Notes: generated by a model from the sequence alone, not told the origin. 64,000 nucleotides of DNA from Streptomyces sp. CA-278952 (GCF_028747205.1 NZ_CP112880.1:4402001-4466000); one strand, 5' to 3'; counted from the first letter of the stretch, positions 33,879 to 42,619 are shown. Program-made: numbers and translations.

Positions 33879-34871
33879 ATGACGGCCGGAAACAACGGCG
33901 CGAGCAAGCCCGAGGACGACGATCCGTTCGGCTATCTGTACGCGGACGGACAAGCGGCAGGCGCCCAGCCGCCCGGCCAGGGCGGCTACGGCTACCCGGG
34001 GCCGGCCGCGCAGCCGGGCGTGCCCAGAACGTCCTACAACCAGGTGCGGACCGTCGGCGAGCGCCAGTACGGCCAGCAGCAGGGCGGGTACGGCTACCCG
34101 CCCCAGCAGAGCTACGGCCAGCAGCCCCCGCAGCAGCACAACCGGCCGAACCCGCAGTACGCGGCCCCCGAGACCTACCCGGGCGGCGCGTCCAACGGGC
34201 AGCCTCCGGCGCACGGCGGCCACGGCGGCGGTCCGGGCCGGGGCGGCCCGAACACCAAGGCGCTCCTGATCGCGGCCGTCGCCGTGGTCGCGGTCGTCGT
34301 CGTCGGCATCGGCGCCGCCCTGCTCACGGACGACGACGGCGACAAGAACGACAACAAGGACGAGGCGTCCTCCTCGCAGGGCCCCGCCGGCGAGGTCGAG
34401 CAGTCGAAGAAGCCGGAGAAGAAGCCCAAGGAGTCCCCGAAGCCGGTCGAGCTGCCGAAGCAGGACGCGGCGACGCTGACGCTGGGCGGCACGGCGGCCC
34501 TGGACTCCTCGGTCAAGGGCGCCAAGGGCGCCAACGGCAACTACATCAACCTGAACGAGGTCGGCCGGTCGGCCACCTGGACGGTCGAGGTCCCCGAGGC
34601 CGGCGCGTACACCCTGTACGTGACCTACGGCGTGCCCGGCAAGGACGCGAAGACGACCCTGACGGTCAACGCGCAGGAGCCGCGCTCCATCAACATGGAG
34701 AACTTCGCGCAGGCCGCCGAGGGCGATCTGGAGAAGGGCTGGACGAACACGTACGCGTACGTCCAGCTCGACAAGGGCTCCAACACCCTCAAGCTGTCGT
34801 GCGAGACGGGCGATCAGTGCGACGCCAATCTCGACCAGCTGGAGCTGAAGTCCGGCCACATCAAGAGCTAG
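33879..34871 (+). CDS. Membrane-anchored carbohydrate-binding (CBM35/6-like) protein
   Basis: This ~330-aa protein has a cytoplasmic Gln/Pro/Tyr/Gly-rich N-terminus (QQGGYGYPPQQSYGQQPPQQ), one transmembrane helix near residue 135-155 (LLIAAVAVVAVVVVGIGAALL), an acidic Lys/Asp linker and a C-terminal beta-sandwich of about 130 residues (ATLTLGGTAAL...YINLNEVGRSATWTVEV...LDQLEL) typical of family 35/6 carbohydrate-binding modules. It probably holds a sugar-binding domain outside the cell. The start is uncertain: ATG 33879 is listed, but ATG 33858 or GTG 33861 are possible. Confidence 0.85.
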   Translation: MTAGNNGASKPEDDDPFGYLYADGQAAGAQPPGQGGYGYPGPAAQPGVPRTSYNQVRTVGERQYGQQQGGYGYPPQQSYGQQPPQQHNRPNPQYAAPETYPGGASNGQPPAHGGHGGGPGRGGPNTKALLIAAVAVVAVVVVGIGAALLTDDDGDKNDNKDEASSSQGPAGEVEQSKKPEKKPKESPKPVELPKQDAATLTLGGTAALDSSVKGAKGANGNYINLNEVGRSATWTVEVPEAGAYTLYVTYGVPGKDAKTTLTVNAQEPRSINMENFAQAAEGDLEKGWTNTYAYVQLDKGSNTLKLSCETGDQCDANLDQLELKSGHIKS

Positions 34872-34887
34872 TCACACCGTGCGCGAC

Positions 34888-34922
34888 GACGCCCTGACCG
34901 CCCCCGAGGTGGTCAGGGCGTC
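34888..34922. terminator. Bidirectional hairpin, overlaps PfkB stop
   Basis: GACGCCCTGACC (34888-34899) pairs with GGTCAGGGCGTC (34911-34922). It lies between two convergent genes and covers the stop codon of the kinase gene. Confidence 0.85.
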
Positions 34923-35839
34923 GGCGTGTGCGGCTCCACCGTGACGCGCGGCAGCAGCTCCGCGTAGGCCGCGGCGTCGAAATCGCCGGCCGTCGGGGCC
35001 AGCACGGTCGCCGTCGACAGGGCCACCGCCCGGGCGAGGCGATCCGGCCAGTCGAGGCCCTCGGCCAGGGCGGACAGCAGCCCGGCCACGGCGGAGTCGC
35101 CCGCACCGGTCGGGTTGCCGCGCACGGGGGCGGGCGGGGCGGCCCGCCAGACGCCGTCCGGGGTGAGCGCGAGCACGCCCTCCGGGCCCAGGGACGCGAT
35201 CACGGAGTGGGCCCCGCGGCGGCGGGCGTCGCGGGCGGCGCGCAGCGGTTCGCGGGAGCCGGTCAGCTGGGCCAGCTCCTCGGCGTTCGGCTTGACCAGG
35301 TCGGGGCGGGCGGCGATGCCCCGGCGCAGCGGTTCTCCGCTGGTGTCCAGGAGCACGGGCACGGCGGCGGCGCGGGCGATCCGGACCAGCTCCGCGTAGG
35401 CCCCGACATGGATGCCGGGCGGCAGGCTGCCGCAGAGCGCGACGGCGTCGGCTCCGGCGAGCAGCTCCTCGTACGTCCGCAGGAGGGCGGCCCATTCGGC
35501 GGGGCTCACCTGCGGTCCGGGTTCGTTGAGCTGGGTGGTGTCGCCGGTCGAGCGGTCGGTGATCGCGAGCGTGCGGCGGGTGTTCCCGGCGACGGGCACG
35601 AGGGCGTCGCGCGGTGGGAGCGGGGCGAGCAGGGAGCGCAGGACGTCCCCGGTCGGGCCTCCCGCGAAGCCGGTGACGACGCAGTCGTGGCCCAGCGCGC
35701 CGAGGACCCGGGCGACGTTGAGGCCCTTGCCGCCGGGGCGTTCGGTGACCTCGCCGACCCGGTGGCTGCGGTGCGGGACGAGCGCGTCGACGGTGTACGT
35801 CACGTCGAGCGCGGTGTTCAGAGTGACGGTCAGGATCAC
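34913..35839 (-). CDS. PfkB-family 1-phosphofructokinase/tagatose-6-P kinase-like enzyme
   Basis: This 308-aa sugar kinase of the LacC/FruK branch has an N-terminal PGGKGLNVARVLGALG substrate motif and the ATP-binding/catalytic GNPTGAGDSAVAGLL with its base Asp. It would phosphorylate a hexose phosphate such as fructose-1-P or tagatose-6-P. The start is the GTG at 35839. It is downstream of nagA-nagK on the same strand but separated by a strong hairpin, so it is probably transcribed alone. Its substrate is not determined by sequence. Confidence 0.9.
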   Translation of the reverse strand: MILTVTLNTALDVTYTVDALVPHRSHRVGEVTERPGGKGLNVARVLGALGHDCVVTGFAGGPTGDVLRSLLAPLPPRDALVPVAGNTRRTLAITDRSTGDTTQLNEPGPQVSPAEWAALLRTYEELLAGADAVALCGSLPPGIHVGAYAELVRIARAAAVPVLLDTSGEPLRRGIAARPDLVKPNAEELAQLTGSREPLRAARDARRRGAHSVIASLGPEGVLALTPDGVWRAAPPAPVRGNPTGAGDSAVAGLLSALAEGLDWPDRLARAVALSTATVLAPTAGDFDAAAYAELLPRVTVEPHTPTP

Positions 35840-35919
35840 CTCTGCCGGTCCCTCCCTCGGTGCATGGCCCCCATGGCGCGCGCACCCGTCCGCGGCGCGC
35901 CCATCTGATGATCATGTCA

Positions 35920-35965
35920 AAGCGATGGCGGTCGGCCCAGTCCCGCGGGCCGACCGCCATCGCTT
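35920..35965 (-). terminator. 19-bp perfect terminator after nagKA
   Basis: The 19-nt arms at 35920-35938 and 35947-35965 are exact reverse complements (AAGCGATGGCGGTCGGCCC on the plus strand) around an 8-nt loop. It is 23 bp past the nagA stop. Confidence 0.9.
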
Positions 35966-35987
35966 CGTTACGTGCTCGGCGTGCCGC

Positions 35988-37145
35988 CTACGCAGTCTTC
36001 GGCTCGATGATCCACTCGCCGCGGCGCATGACGCCCTTGAGGACGAAGTCCTCGTCGAGGACGACCAGGTCGGCGTCCTTGCCCGCCTCCAGCGAGCCGA
36101 CCCGGTCGTGGACGCCGAGGAGCCGGGCGGGGTTGGCGGAGATGGACCGGACGACGTCCTCGACGGGGATGGCGTCGAGGGTGACGGCCCGCCGGAACGC
36201 GGTGTCCAGGGTGAGCGTGGAGCCGGCGATCGAGCCGCCCTCCACCAGCCGGGCCACCCCGTCGGTGACCTCGACCGCGAGCGGGCCGAGCTGGTACTCC
36301 CCGTCGCCGAAGCCGGCGGCGTCCATCGCGTCGGTGATCAGTGCGACGCGGCCGGCGCCCTTGTGGCGGTAGGCCAGCTCCAGGACGGCCGGGTGCAGAT
36401 GTGTGCCGTCGTTGATCAGCTCGACGGTGATCCGGTCGTCCTCCAGGAGGGCCGCGATCGGGCCGGGGTCGCGGTGGGCGAGCGGCGGCATCGCGTTGAA
36501 CAGGTGCGTGGCGACGGTCGCGCCCGCCTCGATGGCCTCGACGGTCTGTTCGTACGTCGCGTCCGTGTGGCCGATCGCGGCGATGACCCCGTGCTCGGCG
36601 AGCAGCCGTACGGAGTCGATGCCGCCGGGCAGCTCGGTGGCGAGGGTGAACATGCGGGCGGTGCCGCGCGCGGCGTCCAGCAGCTTGCGGACGTCGGCCG
36701 GGTCCGGGTCGCGCAGCAGCTCCTCGCTGTGGGCGCCCTTGCGGCACGGCGAGATGAAGGGGCCCTCGAAGTGGATCCCGGCCAGGTCGCCCTGCTCGAC
36801 CAGCTCGGACAGGACGCCCGCGCGGCGGGCGAGGAAGTCCATCTCGCCGGTGACCGTGGAGGCGACCATGGTGGTCGTGCCGTGCTCACGGTGCGTACGG
36901 ATGCCGGTGAGGACCTCGTCGACGGTGCCGGAGGTGAAGGAGGCCCCGCCGCCGCCGTGGTTGTGCATGTCCACGAAGCCGGGGACCACCCAGTGGCCGG
37001 CGAGGTCGATGATCCGGGCGCCCTCCGGTGCCGAACCGGAGATCCGGGAGCCCTCGACGGTCACCCGGCCGTCCTCGACGGTGCCGGTGGGGAGCACCAC
37101 CCGGGCGCCGGCGAGAACGGTGCTGTCTGCTGCGCGTCCGGCCAT
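35988..37145 (-). CDS. nagA: N-acetylglucosamine-6-phosphate deacetylase
   Basis: This 385-aa amidohydrolase removes acetate from GlcNAc-6-P to give glucosamine-6-P, the key step that makes the DasR effector. Metal and substrate motifs are VDMHNHGGGG, the HFEGPFISPCRKGAH stretch, AIGHTDATYE, HLFNAMPPLAHRDPG and LITDAMDAAG with the catalytic Asp. The start is the ATG at 37145, sharing one base with the nagK stop (TGATG), so nagK-nagA is a coupled operon. A dre site upstream of nagK suggests DasR repression. Confidence 0.96.
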   Translation of the reverse strand: MAGRAADSTVLAGARVVLPTGTVEDGRVTVEGSRISGSAPEGARIIDLAGHWVVPGFVDMHNHGGGGASFTSGTVDEVLTGIRTHREHGTTTMVASTVTGEMDFLARRAGVLSELVEQGDLAGIHFEGPFISPCRKGAHSEELLRDPDPADVRKLLDAARGTARMFTLATELPGGIDSVRLLAEHGVIAAIGHTDATYEQTVEAIEAGATVATHLFNAMPPLAHRDPGPIAALLEDDRITVELINDGTHLHPAVLELAYRHKGAGRVALITDAMDAAGFGDGEYQLGPLAVEVTDGVARLVEGGSIAGSTLTLDTAFRRAVTLDAIPVEDVVRSISANPARLLGVHDRVGSLEAGKDADLVVLDEDFVLKGVMRRGEWIIEPKTA

Positions 37146-38074
37146 CAGGCGGAAACCTCCGTGGAGAGTAGATCCCAGGCGAGCAGCCCCGCGCCCAGGC
37201 ATCCGGCGGTGTCCCCGAGGGCCGCCGGGACGATGTGGGGCAGTTTCTGGAACGTGACGCGTTCCTCGACGGCCGCACGCAGTGGTGTGAACAAGGTTTC
37301 CCCGGCTTCGGCGAGACCGCCACCGATGATGAGCGTGCCCGGGTCGAGGAGGGTGAGCGCGGTGACGAGGCCGGCGGCGAGCGCGTCGATCGCGTCCTGC
37401 CAGACCCGGACCGCCGCCGGGTCGCCGGACTCGACGGCCTTCGCGCAGTCCGCGGCGTCCGCCGCGGGGTCCCCGGAAGCGGCGGCCCAGGCCCGGGTCA
37501 CCGCGGCGGCCGAGGCCAGCGTCTCCAGACAGCCGCGCTGGCCGCAGCTGCAGTCGGGGCCGTCCGGGCGGACCACGATGTGGCCGATCTCGCCCGCGTC
37601 CCCGTGGGCGCCCGCCTCGATGGCCCCCGCGATGCCGATGGCCCCGGCGATCCCGGTGCCCAGCGGGACGAACAGGAAGCGGTCCGTGCCCCGCCCGGCC
37701 CCGATCCGGCCCTCGGCGAGCCCGCCGGTGCGCACGTCGTGGCCGAGGGCTACGGGGACGCCGAGGCGCTCGCCCAGCAGGGCGCGCAGCGGTACGTCGC
37801 GCCAGCCCAGGTTCGCGGCGTACACCGCGATGCCCTTCTCGGCGTCGACGATGCCGGGCACGGCGACCCCGGCGGCGACGGCGCTCTCGCCGAGGTGCTC
37901 CTCGCCGTGGGCCCGCAGATCCGCCGCGAACGCGAGGATGGTCTCGACGACCGCGTCGGCGCCGCGCTCCCGGCCGGTGGCCCGCCGCGCCTCGTGGAGG
38001 AGGGTGCCGTCGGTCCCGACCAGTGCGGCCTTCATTCCTGTGCCGCCCACATCGAGGGCGATGACATGTCTCAC
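37145..38074 (-). CDS. nagK: N-acetylglucosamine kinase (ROK family)
   Basis: This 309-aa ROK kinase phosphorylates GlcNAc with ATP. It has the ATP loop ALDVGGTGMKAALVG, the sugar/catalytic segment GHDVRTGGLAEG, the histidine-plus-cysteine zinc motif GHIVVRPDGPDCSCGQRGCLE and an adenosine loop LDPGTLIIGGGLAE. It is the first gene of the nagK-nagA operon. The DasR-type site at 38103-38118 lies 29-44 bp before its start. The S. coelicolor counterparts (SCO4285-SCO4284) are established DasR targets. Confidence 0.95.
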   Translation of the reverse strand: MRHVIALDVGGTGMKAALVGTDGTLLHEARRATGRERGADAVVETILAFAADLRAHGEEHLGESAVAAGVAVPGIVDAEKGIAVYAANLGWRDVPLRALLGERLGVPVALGHDVRTGGLAEGRIGAGRGTDRFLFVPLGTGIAGAIGIAGAIEAGAHGDAGEIGHIVVRPDGPDCSCGQRGCLETLASAAAVTRAWAAASGDPAADAADCAKAVESGDPAAVRVWQDAIDALAAGLVTALTLLDPGTLIIGGGLAEAGETLFTPLRAAVEERVTFQKLPHIVPAALGDTAGCLGAGLLAWDLLSTEVSA

Positions 38075-38102
38075 GGGAGACAGTTTCGCCCGCCGACCCC
38101 CA

Positions 38103-38118
38103 AAAGGTCTAGTCCACT
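38103..38118. promoter_or_regulatory. DasR dre site at nagKA
   Basis: AAAGGTCTAGTCCACT matches the dre consensus ACTGGTCTAGACCACT at 13 of 16 positions, including the central GGTCTAG. It is placed to block nagK transcription. Confidence 0.8.
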
Positions 38119-38224
38119 AGCGAGGTTTGTTGTGCACCCATACAAAATGATGAAGGAGTGAAGGCCGGTCGTTATCTACCGGAAAGTCACTCATGGGGAC
38201 CCACGGACCGGGGGGAATCGGTCC

Positions 38225-38240
38225 AAAGGTCTGGACCAAG
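38225..38240. promoter_or_regulatory. Second DasR dre site
   Basis: AAAGGTCTGGACCAAG contains GGTCTGGACC, a dre core with one change. It is 122 bp from the first site and about 230 bp before the lipoprotein gene. Confidence 0.7.
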
Positions 38241-38468
38241 ATACGGGCAGGGGCCCCCGACTGCCAGTGCGCGTAAGCCAGTTGTGGCCCTCGGGGCCCG
38301 TATACGTTGCCGAAGCGATACGCCGGTGGTGTAGACCTCCGCGTCGCCAATGGGGGAAAATCGCAGTTCATCCGGACGGTGCCCAGGACAGGGCGGCGCT
38401 GCCGCGGCCGAACGGAGGCCGGGGGCCGACGCCGTGCGCGCCGTCCGTGAGCCAAGTGATCAACGAGG

Positions 38469-39746
38469 ATGGGCGAGGCTGTGCAGCGGCGCTTTTTGGG
38501 TCTGACCGCGGTGGTGGCCGCGCTGGGAATGACAGCGACGTTGTCGGGCTGCGGCGGTGACGGCGGCTCGGGCGACGTCACGCTCAAGCTGGTCGCCGCC
38601 GACTACGGCACCAGTCCGGAGAACAGCTCCGAGAAGTACTGGAGCGGAGTCGCGGCGGGCTTCGAGAAGGAGCACCCCGGCATCAAGGTCGACGTCACCG
38701 TCCTCCACTGGAAGGACGTCGACCGCGAGGTCGCCGCGATGGTCAAGGCCGGCGACGCCCCGGACATCGCCCAGATCGGCGCGTACGCGGACTACGCCAA
38801 GGCGGGCAAGCTCTACACCGCCGACGAGACGCTCGCGATCCGCACCACGGCGAACTTCCTGCCGAGGCTCGCCGACGCGGGCAAGATCGACGGCACGCTG
38901 TACGGCCTGCCCTTCGTCGCCAGCACCCGACTGCTCTTCTACAACGAGAAGCTCTTCGAAAAGGCGGGCCTGGGCGCCCCCGAGACCTGGGACGACATCC
39001 GGAGCGACGCCGCCGCGCTCAAGGCCAAGGGCGTCGACTACCCCTTCGCCCTGCCGCTCGGCCAGGAGGAGGCCCAGGCCGAGACCCTGATGTGGCTCCT
39101 CAGCGGTGGCGGCGGCTACACGGACGACGTCGGCGCGTACGACCTCGACTCGGCCCAGAACGTCGCCACGTTCCGCTGGCTGCGGGACAACCTCGTCGGC
39201 GAGGGCCTCACCGGACCGGTCGAGCCGGGCAAGCTGGACCGGGCGAAGGCCTTCGAGGCGTTCGCCGACGGCGATGTCGGCATGCTCAACGGCCACCCCA
39301 CCCTGATGGACGAGGCCGAGGCCAAGGGCGTCAAGGTCGGCATGGTGCCGCTGCCCGGCTTCGACGGCCCGACCAAGGGCTCCATGGGCGTGGCCGACTG
39401 GATGATGGGCTTCAAGGAGAACGGCCACCGCAAGGAGATAGGCACGTTCCTCGACTACGCCTACTCCGACGAGAACGTGCTGGAGTTCGCCGAGAGCTAC
39501 GACCTGCTCCCGGTGACCGGCAGCGCCTCCGCCGCGATGGAGACCGACAAGAAGCACAAGAAGCTGCGCCCGTTCCTGGCGGCCCTGCCGAACTCGACGC
39601 TCATCCCCTACAGCAAGACGTCCTGGGCCACGGTCAGCGACGGGATCAAGAAGAAGATCGGCAGCGCGGTCGCGCCGGGCAGCAACCCCGAGAGCATCCT
39701 CGGCGAGCTCGCCACCGAGGCGTCACAGGCGGAGGCCGCCGAGTAG
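38469..39746 (+). CDS. Sugar ABC transporter substrate-binding lipoprotein (orphan)
   Basis: This 425-aa family-1 extracellular solute-binding protein has a signal peptide and lipobox LSGCGG. The mature protein has the usual binding-protein pattern (VAAGFEKEHPGIKVDVTVLHW, then DAPDIAQIGAY and LYGLPFVASTRLLFYNEKLFEKAGL). It should capture an oligosaccharide outside the cell. No permease genes are adjacent. The dre site upstream and divergent nagKA point to GlcNAc or a chito-oligosaccharide. MsiK could power its unknown permeases. The start is uncertain: ATG 38469 or GTG 38481. Confidence 0.92.
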   Translation: MGEAVQRRFLGLTAVVAALGMTATLSGCGGDGGSGDVTLKLVAADYGTSPENSSEKYWSGVAAGFEKEHPGIKVDVTVLHWKDVDREVAAMVKAGDAPDIAQIGAYADYAKAGKLYTADETLAIRTTANFLPRLADAGKIDGTLYGLPFVASTRLLFYNEKLFEKAGLGAPETWDDIRSDAAALKAKGVDYPFALPLGQEEAQAETLMWLLSGGGGYTDDVGAYDLDSAQNVATFRWLRDNLVGEGLTGPVEPGKLDRAKAFEAFADGDVGMLNGHPTLMDEAEAKGVKVGMVPLPGFDGPTKGSMGVADWMMGFKENGHRKEIGTFLDYAYSDENVLEFAESYDLLPVTGSASAAMETDKKHKKLRPFLAALPNSTLIPYSKTSWATVSDGIKKKIGSAVAPGSNPESILGELATEASQAEAAE

Positions 39747-39790
39747 CGGCCGCGGGCGCGGTGTCGGGGGTGGGCGTTAGGTTGGTCGAT

Positions 39791-40072
39791 ATGACCGCCC
39801 CCGACCACGAGCACCGCGCCCCCCGGGCCGAGCCAGCCCCCGACACCGGCGGACTGTCCGTACGGGACCGGGCGCTGCTGGCCCTGGAGCGGCGGCCCTG
39901 GGCGGGGCCCGGGGCGAAGGAGCGGGCGATCCGCGAGGAGCTCCGGATCTCGCCGGTCCGCTACTACCAGCTGCTGAACGCGCTGATCGACGACGAGCGG
40001 GCGCTGCGCGAGGACCCGGTCACGGTGAACCGGCTGCGGCGCGTGCGCGACGCGAAGCGTAGGCGGCGCTGA
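39791..40072 (+). CDS. DUF3263 small DNA-binding-like protein
   Basis: This 93-aa basic protein has a DUF3263 domain: LSVRDRALLALERRPW, then GAKERAIREELRISPVRYYQLLNALID, which reads as a helix-turn-helix. A basic tail (RRVRDAKRRRR) follows. It is conserved in actinobacteria with unknown role, probably nucleic-acid binding. It follows the sugar-binding lipoprotein by 44 bp. Confidence 0.88.
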   Translation: MTAPDHEHRAPRAEPAPDTGGLSVRDRALLALERRPWAGPGAKERAIREELRISPVRYYQLLNALIDDERALREDPVTVNRLRRVRDAKRRRR

Positions 40073-40165
40073 GCGCGGGCTGATCGGGGCTCCAGCCCGG
40101 GCTGATCGGGGGCTCCGCCCCCGGGCCCCCGCTCCTCAATCGCCGGAGGGGCTTGATCCCCCCGC
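40073..40165. repeat. Streptomyces-type dispersed intergenic repeat
   Basis: CGGGCTGATCGGGGCTCC is repeated with one extra G, followed by GGGGGCTCCGCCCCC and CTCAATCGCCGGAGGGGC. I recall very similar GC-rich elements scattered between genes in many Streptomyces genomes. They may act as terminators or be mobile-repeat remnants. Confidence 0.6.
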
Positions 40166-40181
40166 CGGAGGCACCCGAACC

Positions 40182-40865
40182 TTACGGCGCGCAGCCCAGC
40201 ACCAGGTCCACCGCCCGGTCCAGGCAGGCCCGTTCGTGGTCGGTCAGATGCGGGTTCGCCCGCTGGCGGGCGCGGGCGAGGGACAGATCGGCGGTCGACG
40301 CGCCGCCCTCGTCGGAGAGTTCCGCCAGGAGCGCCGTCAGCAGGGGCCGGACGTCCGCCCCGGCCGGGAACTCCCGGCCGAGCGCGGTCCGGGCCAGGGT
40401 CAGCGCCGACATCGCCCGGTCGAGACCGGGCGGACCCTCCGCCGCGCTGGACCAGTCGACCACCACCGCGCCCTCCGCCGTCAGCACCACGTTCTCCGGA
40501 TGCAGATCCAGGTGGAGCACGCAGTCCTCCGGGTTCGCCGAGACCCGGGGCGGTATGGCGTGGAGCTCGCGCAGCAGCCGGGCGAGCAGCGCGCCCGCCT
40601 CGGCCGCCCCCAGCCGCCCCGCCAGCAGGGCCTCGGCCAGGGTCGGGCCGGTCAGCCGCTGGAGCACCAGGTCCGTGGGACGGCGGACCCCTTCGGCGGG
40701 CGGACCGATGCGCGGCACCGGGAAGCCGAAGGCGCCGACGTAACTCATCACGGCCAGCTCCTCCGTGGTGTCGGTGCGGTCCCGGTAACGGCGAAGGACC
40801 CAGGAGCCGTCGAGTGCGTACACGTCGGCGGTGCGTCCCGAGCCCAGAAGTTGCCCTGTGTGCAT
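40182..40865 (-). CDS. APH-family phosphotransferase
   Basis: This 227-aa small kinase-like protein has a nucleotide loop LLGSGRTADVYALDGSWVLRRY, a catalytic loop VLHLDLHPENVVL and the metal motif VVVDWSSAAEG, matching the APH/choline-kinase fold. It is shorter than typical APH enzymes. The start is the ATG at 40865. Substrate and resistance role are unknown; many such genes in Streptomyces are uncharacterised. Confidence 0.88.
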   Translation of the reverse strand: MHTGQLLGSGRTADVYALDGSWVLRRYRDRTDTTEELAVMSYVGAFGFPVPRIGPPAEGVRRPTDLVLQRLTGPTLAEALLAGRLGAAEAGALLARLLRELHAIPPRVSANPEDCVLHLDLHPENVVLTAEGAVVVDWSSAAEGPPGLDRAMSALTLARTALGREFPAGADVRPLLTALLAELSDEGGASTADLSLARARQRANPHLTDHERACLDRAVDLVLGCAP

Positions 40866-41060
40866 GAGGCCGAACCTACCCGGGCACCCCGCCGAAAGGG
40901 AGACGCGATCCAGCTTCGCCCGGCAGGGCCCCGAAAACGGCTCCGTACTCGCCCGCGGGGCTGACCGAAGCACGTGCCGCGCGGCCCCATAACGCGGAGG
41001 GAGGGGGGTGAACGGGATCTCCTGCGCCGGGTGTCGCCGCCGCTACGGTTTCGGCAATTC

Positions 41061-41076
41061 CCTGGTCCGGACCAAC
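41061..41076. promoter_or_regulatory. dre-like palindrome before protease gene
   Basis: CCTGGTCCGGACCAAC contains the perfect palindrome TGGTCCGGACCA. This is the dre core with the central TA changed to CG. It is 42-57 bp before the GTG of the chitin-binding protease. Confidence 0.55.
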
Positions 41077-41117
41077 CCCAGCCGGACCTGGACACCCCCA
41101 GAACCAAGGAGAGTGAC

Positions 41118-42497
41118 GTGGAGAGAACCACGCTCCGCAGACGCGCCCTCGCCGCCGGCACCGCCACGGTGGCCGTGGGTGCGCTCGCCCTCGCCGGGCT
41201 GACCGGCGTGGCGTCCGCCGACCCCGCGGCCACCGCCGCCCCGCCGGTCTCCGCCGACAGCCTGTCGCCCGGCATGCTGGCCGCCCTGGAGCGCGACCTC
41301 GGCCTCGACGCGGACGACGCTCGCAGCCGGATAGCCAACGAGTACCGCGCCGCCGCCGTCGCCGCGGGGCTGGAGAAGTCCCTCGGCGCCAGCTTCGCCG
41401 GAGCCCGGGTCAGCGGTGCGAAGGCGGTCCTGACCGTCGCCACCACCGACGCCTCCGAGGCCGCCCGGATCACCGACGCCGGAGCGCGCGCCGAGGTCGT
41501 CGGCCACAGCCTGGACCGGCTCGAAGGCGTCAAGAAGACCCTCGACAAGGCCGCGCTGAACAAGGCGCCCAGGAACGTGCCCGTCTGGTACGTCGACGTC
41601 GAGACCAACCGGGTCGTCGTCAACGCCGGCAGCACCGCCGCCGGACAGGCGTTCCTGAAGGCGGCCGGGGTCGACAGCGGCCTCGTCACCGTCGCCAGGT
41701 CCGCCGAGCAGCCCCGCGCCCTCGCCGACATCCGGGGTGGCGACGCGTACTACATGAACGGCTCCGGCCGCTGTTCCGTCGGCTTCTCGGTGAAGCGCGG
41801 CACCCAGAACGGCTTCGCCACCGCGGGCCACTGCGGCCGCGTCGGCACCACCACCAACGGCGTCAACCAGCAGGCCCAGGGCTCCTTCCAGGGCTCGACC
41901 TTCCCGGGCCGGGACATGGCCTGGGTCGCCACCAACGCCAACTGGACCCCGCGTCCGCTGGTGAACGGATACGGGCGGGGCGACGTCACCGTCGCCGGCT
42001 CCACCGCCTCCGTCGTCGGCGCCTCGGTCTGCCGCTCCGGCTCCACCACGGGCTGGCACTGCGGCACCATCCAGCAGCTGAACACCAGCGTCACCTACCC
42101 GGAGGGCACCATCTCCGGCGTGACCCGCACCAGCGTCTGCGCCGAACCGGGCGACTCCGGCGGCTCCTACATCTCCGGCAGCCAGGCGCAGGGCGTCACC
42201 TCCGGCGGCTCGGGCAACTGCTCCTCCGGCGGTACGACGTACTTCCAGCCGATCAACCCGCTGCTCCAGACGTACGGGCTGACCCTGGTCACCAGCGGCG
42301 GGCCCACCGACCCGCCCACCGACCCGCCGACCGACCCGCCCACCGACCCGCCGGGCGGCACCTGGGCGGCCGGCACCACGTACGCCGCCGGCGCCACGGT
42401 GACGTACGGCGGAGCGACCTACCGCTGCCTCCAGGGACACACGGCCCAGCCCGGCTGGACCCCCGCGGCCGTCCCGGCGCTCTGGCAGCGGGTCTGA
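41118..42497 (+). CDS. Secreted chymotrypsin-like protease with chitin-binding domain
   Basis: This 459-aa streptogrisin-type (S1/alpha-lytic) protease has a signal peptide (1-~34), a pro-region (~45-200) and a mature catalytic domain starting near ADIRGGDAYYM. The triad is H238 (ATAGHCG), D266 (GRDMAWV) and S347 (GDSGGS). A TDPP repeat linker (397-412) leads to a C-terminal CBM5/12-type domain (TWAAGTTYAAGATVTYGG...YRCLQGHTAQPGW). Streptogrisin C has the same layout. It probably degrades proteins bound in chitin. GTG 41118 has AAGGAG upstream. A dre-like site suggests control by DasR. Confidence 0.94.
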   Translation: MERTTLRRRALAAGTATVAVGALALAGLTGVASADPAATAAPPVSADSLSPGMLAALERDLGLDADDARSRIANEYRAAAVAAGLEKSLGASFAGARVSGAKAVLTVATTDASEAARITDAGARAEVVGHSLDRLEGVKKTLDKAALNKAPRNVPVWYVDVETNRVVVNAGSTAAGQAFLKAAGVDSGLVTVARSAEQPRALADIRGGDAYYMNGSGRCSVGFSVKRGTQNGFATAGHCGRVGTTTNGVNQQAQGSFQGSTFPGRDMAWVATNANWTPRPLVNGYGRGDVTVAGSTASVVGASVCRSGSTTGWHCGTIQQLNTSVTYPEGTISGVTRTSVCAEPGDSGGSYISGSQAQGVTSGGSGNCSSGGTTYFQPINPLLQTYGLTLVTSGGPTDPPTDPPTDPPTDPPGGTWAAGTTYAAGATVTYGGATYRCLQGHTAQPGWTPAAVPALWQRV

Positions 42498-42500
42498 CCA

Positions 42501-42518
42501 CCCGGGACCGGTCCCGGG
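42501..42518. terminator. Perfect 18-bp palindrome after protease gene
   Basis: CCCGGGACCGGTCCCGGG begins 4 bp after the stop. A near-copy of part of it (CCCGGGACCGGTCC) repeats just downstream, so part of the gene end has been duplicated. Confidence 0.65.
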
Positions 42519-42619
42519 TCTGACCACCCCGGGACCGGTCCGGCACCACCGAACCTCCTGAACCTCCCGCCTCCCGCCTCCCCGCGTCGAGGAACCCCGA
42601 GGACTCCGAGGAAACCGTC

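Larger units (their letters stand above)
38075..38468. other. 394-bp divergent region with two dre sites
   Basis: The intergenic region between nagK and the sugar-binding lipoprotein gene contains two DasR-type palindromes 122 bp apart, one near each gene. No coding frame is convincing here. The last ~200 bp before 38469 show nothing else I can name. Confidence 0.6.

Noticed and set aside
40182..40865. A proven antibiotic-resistance kinase
   Set aside because: The fold is APH-like, as is the protein at 15499-16407, but nothing in sequence or context shows a drug substrate.
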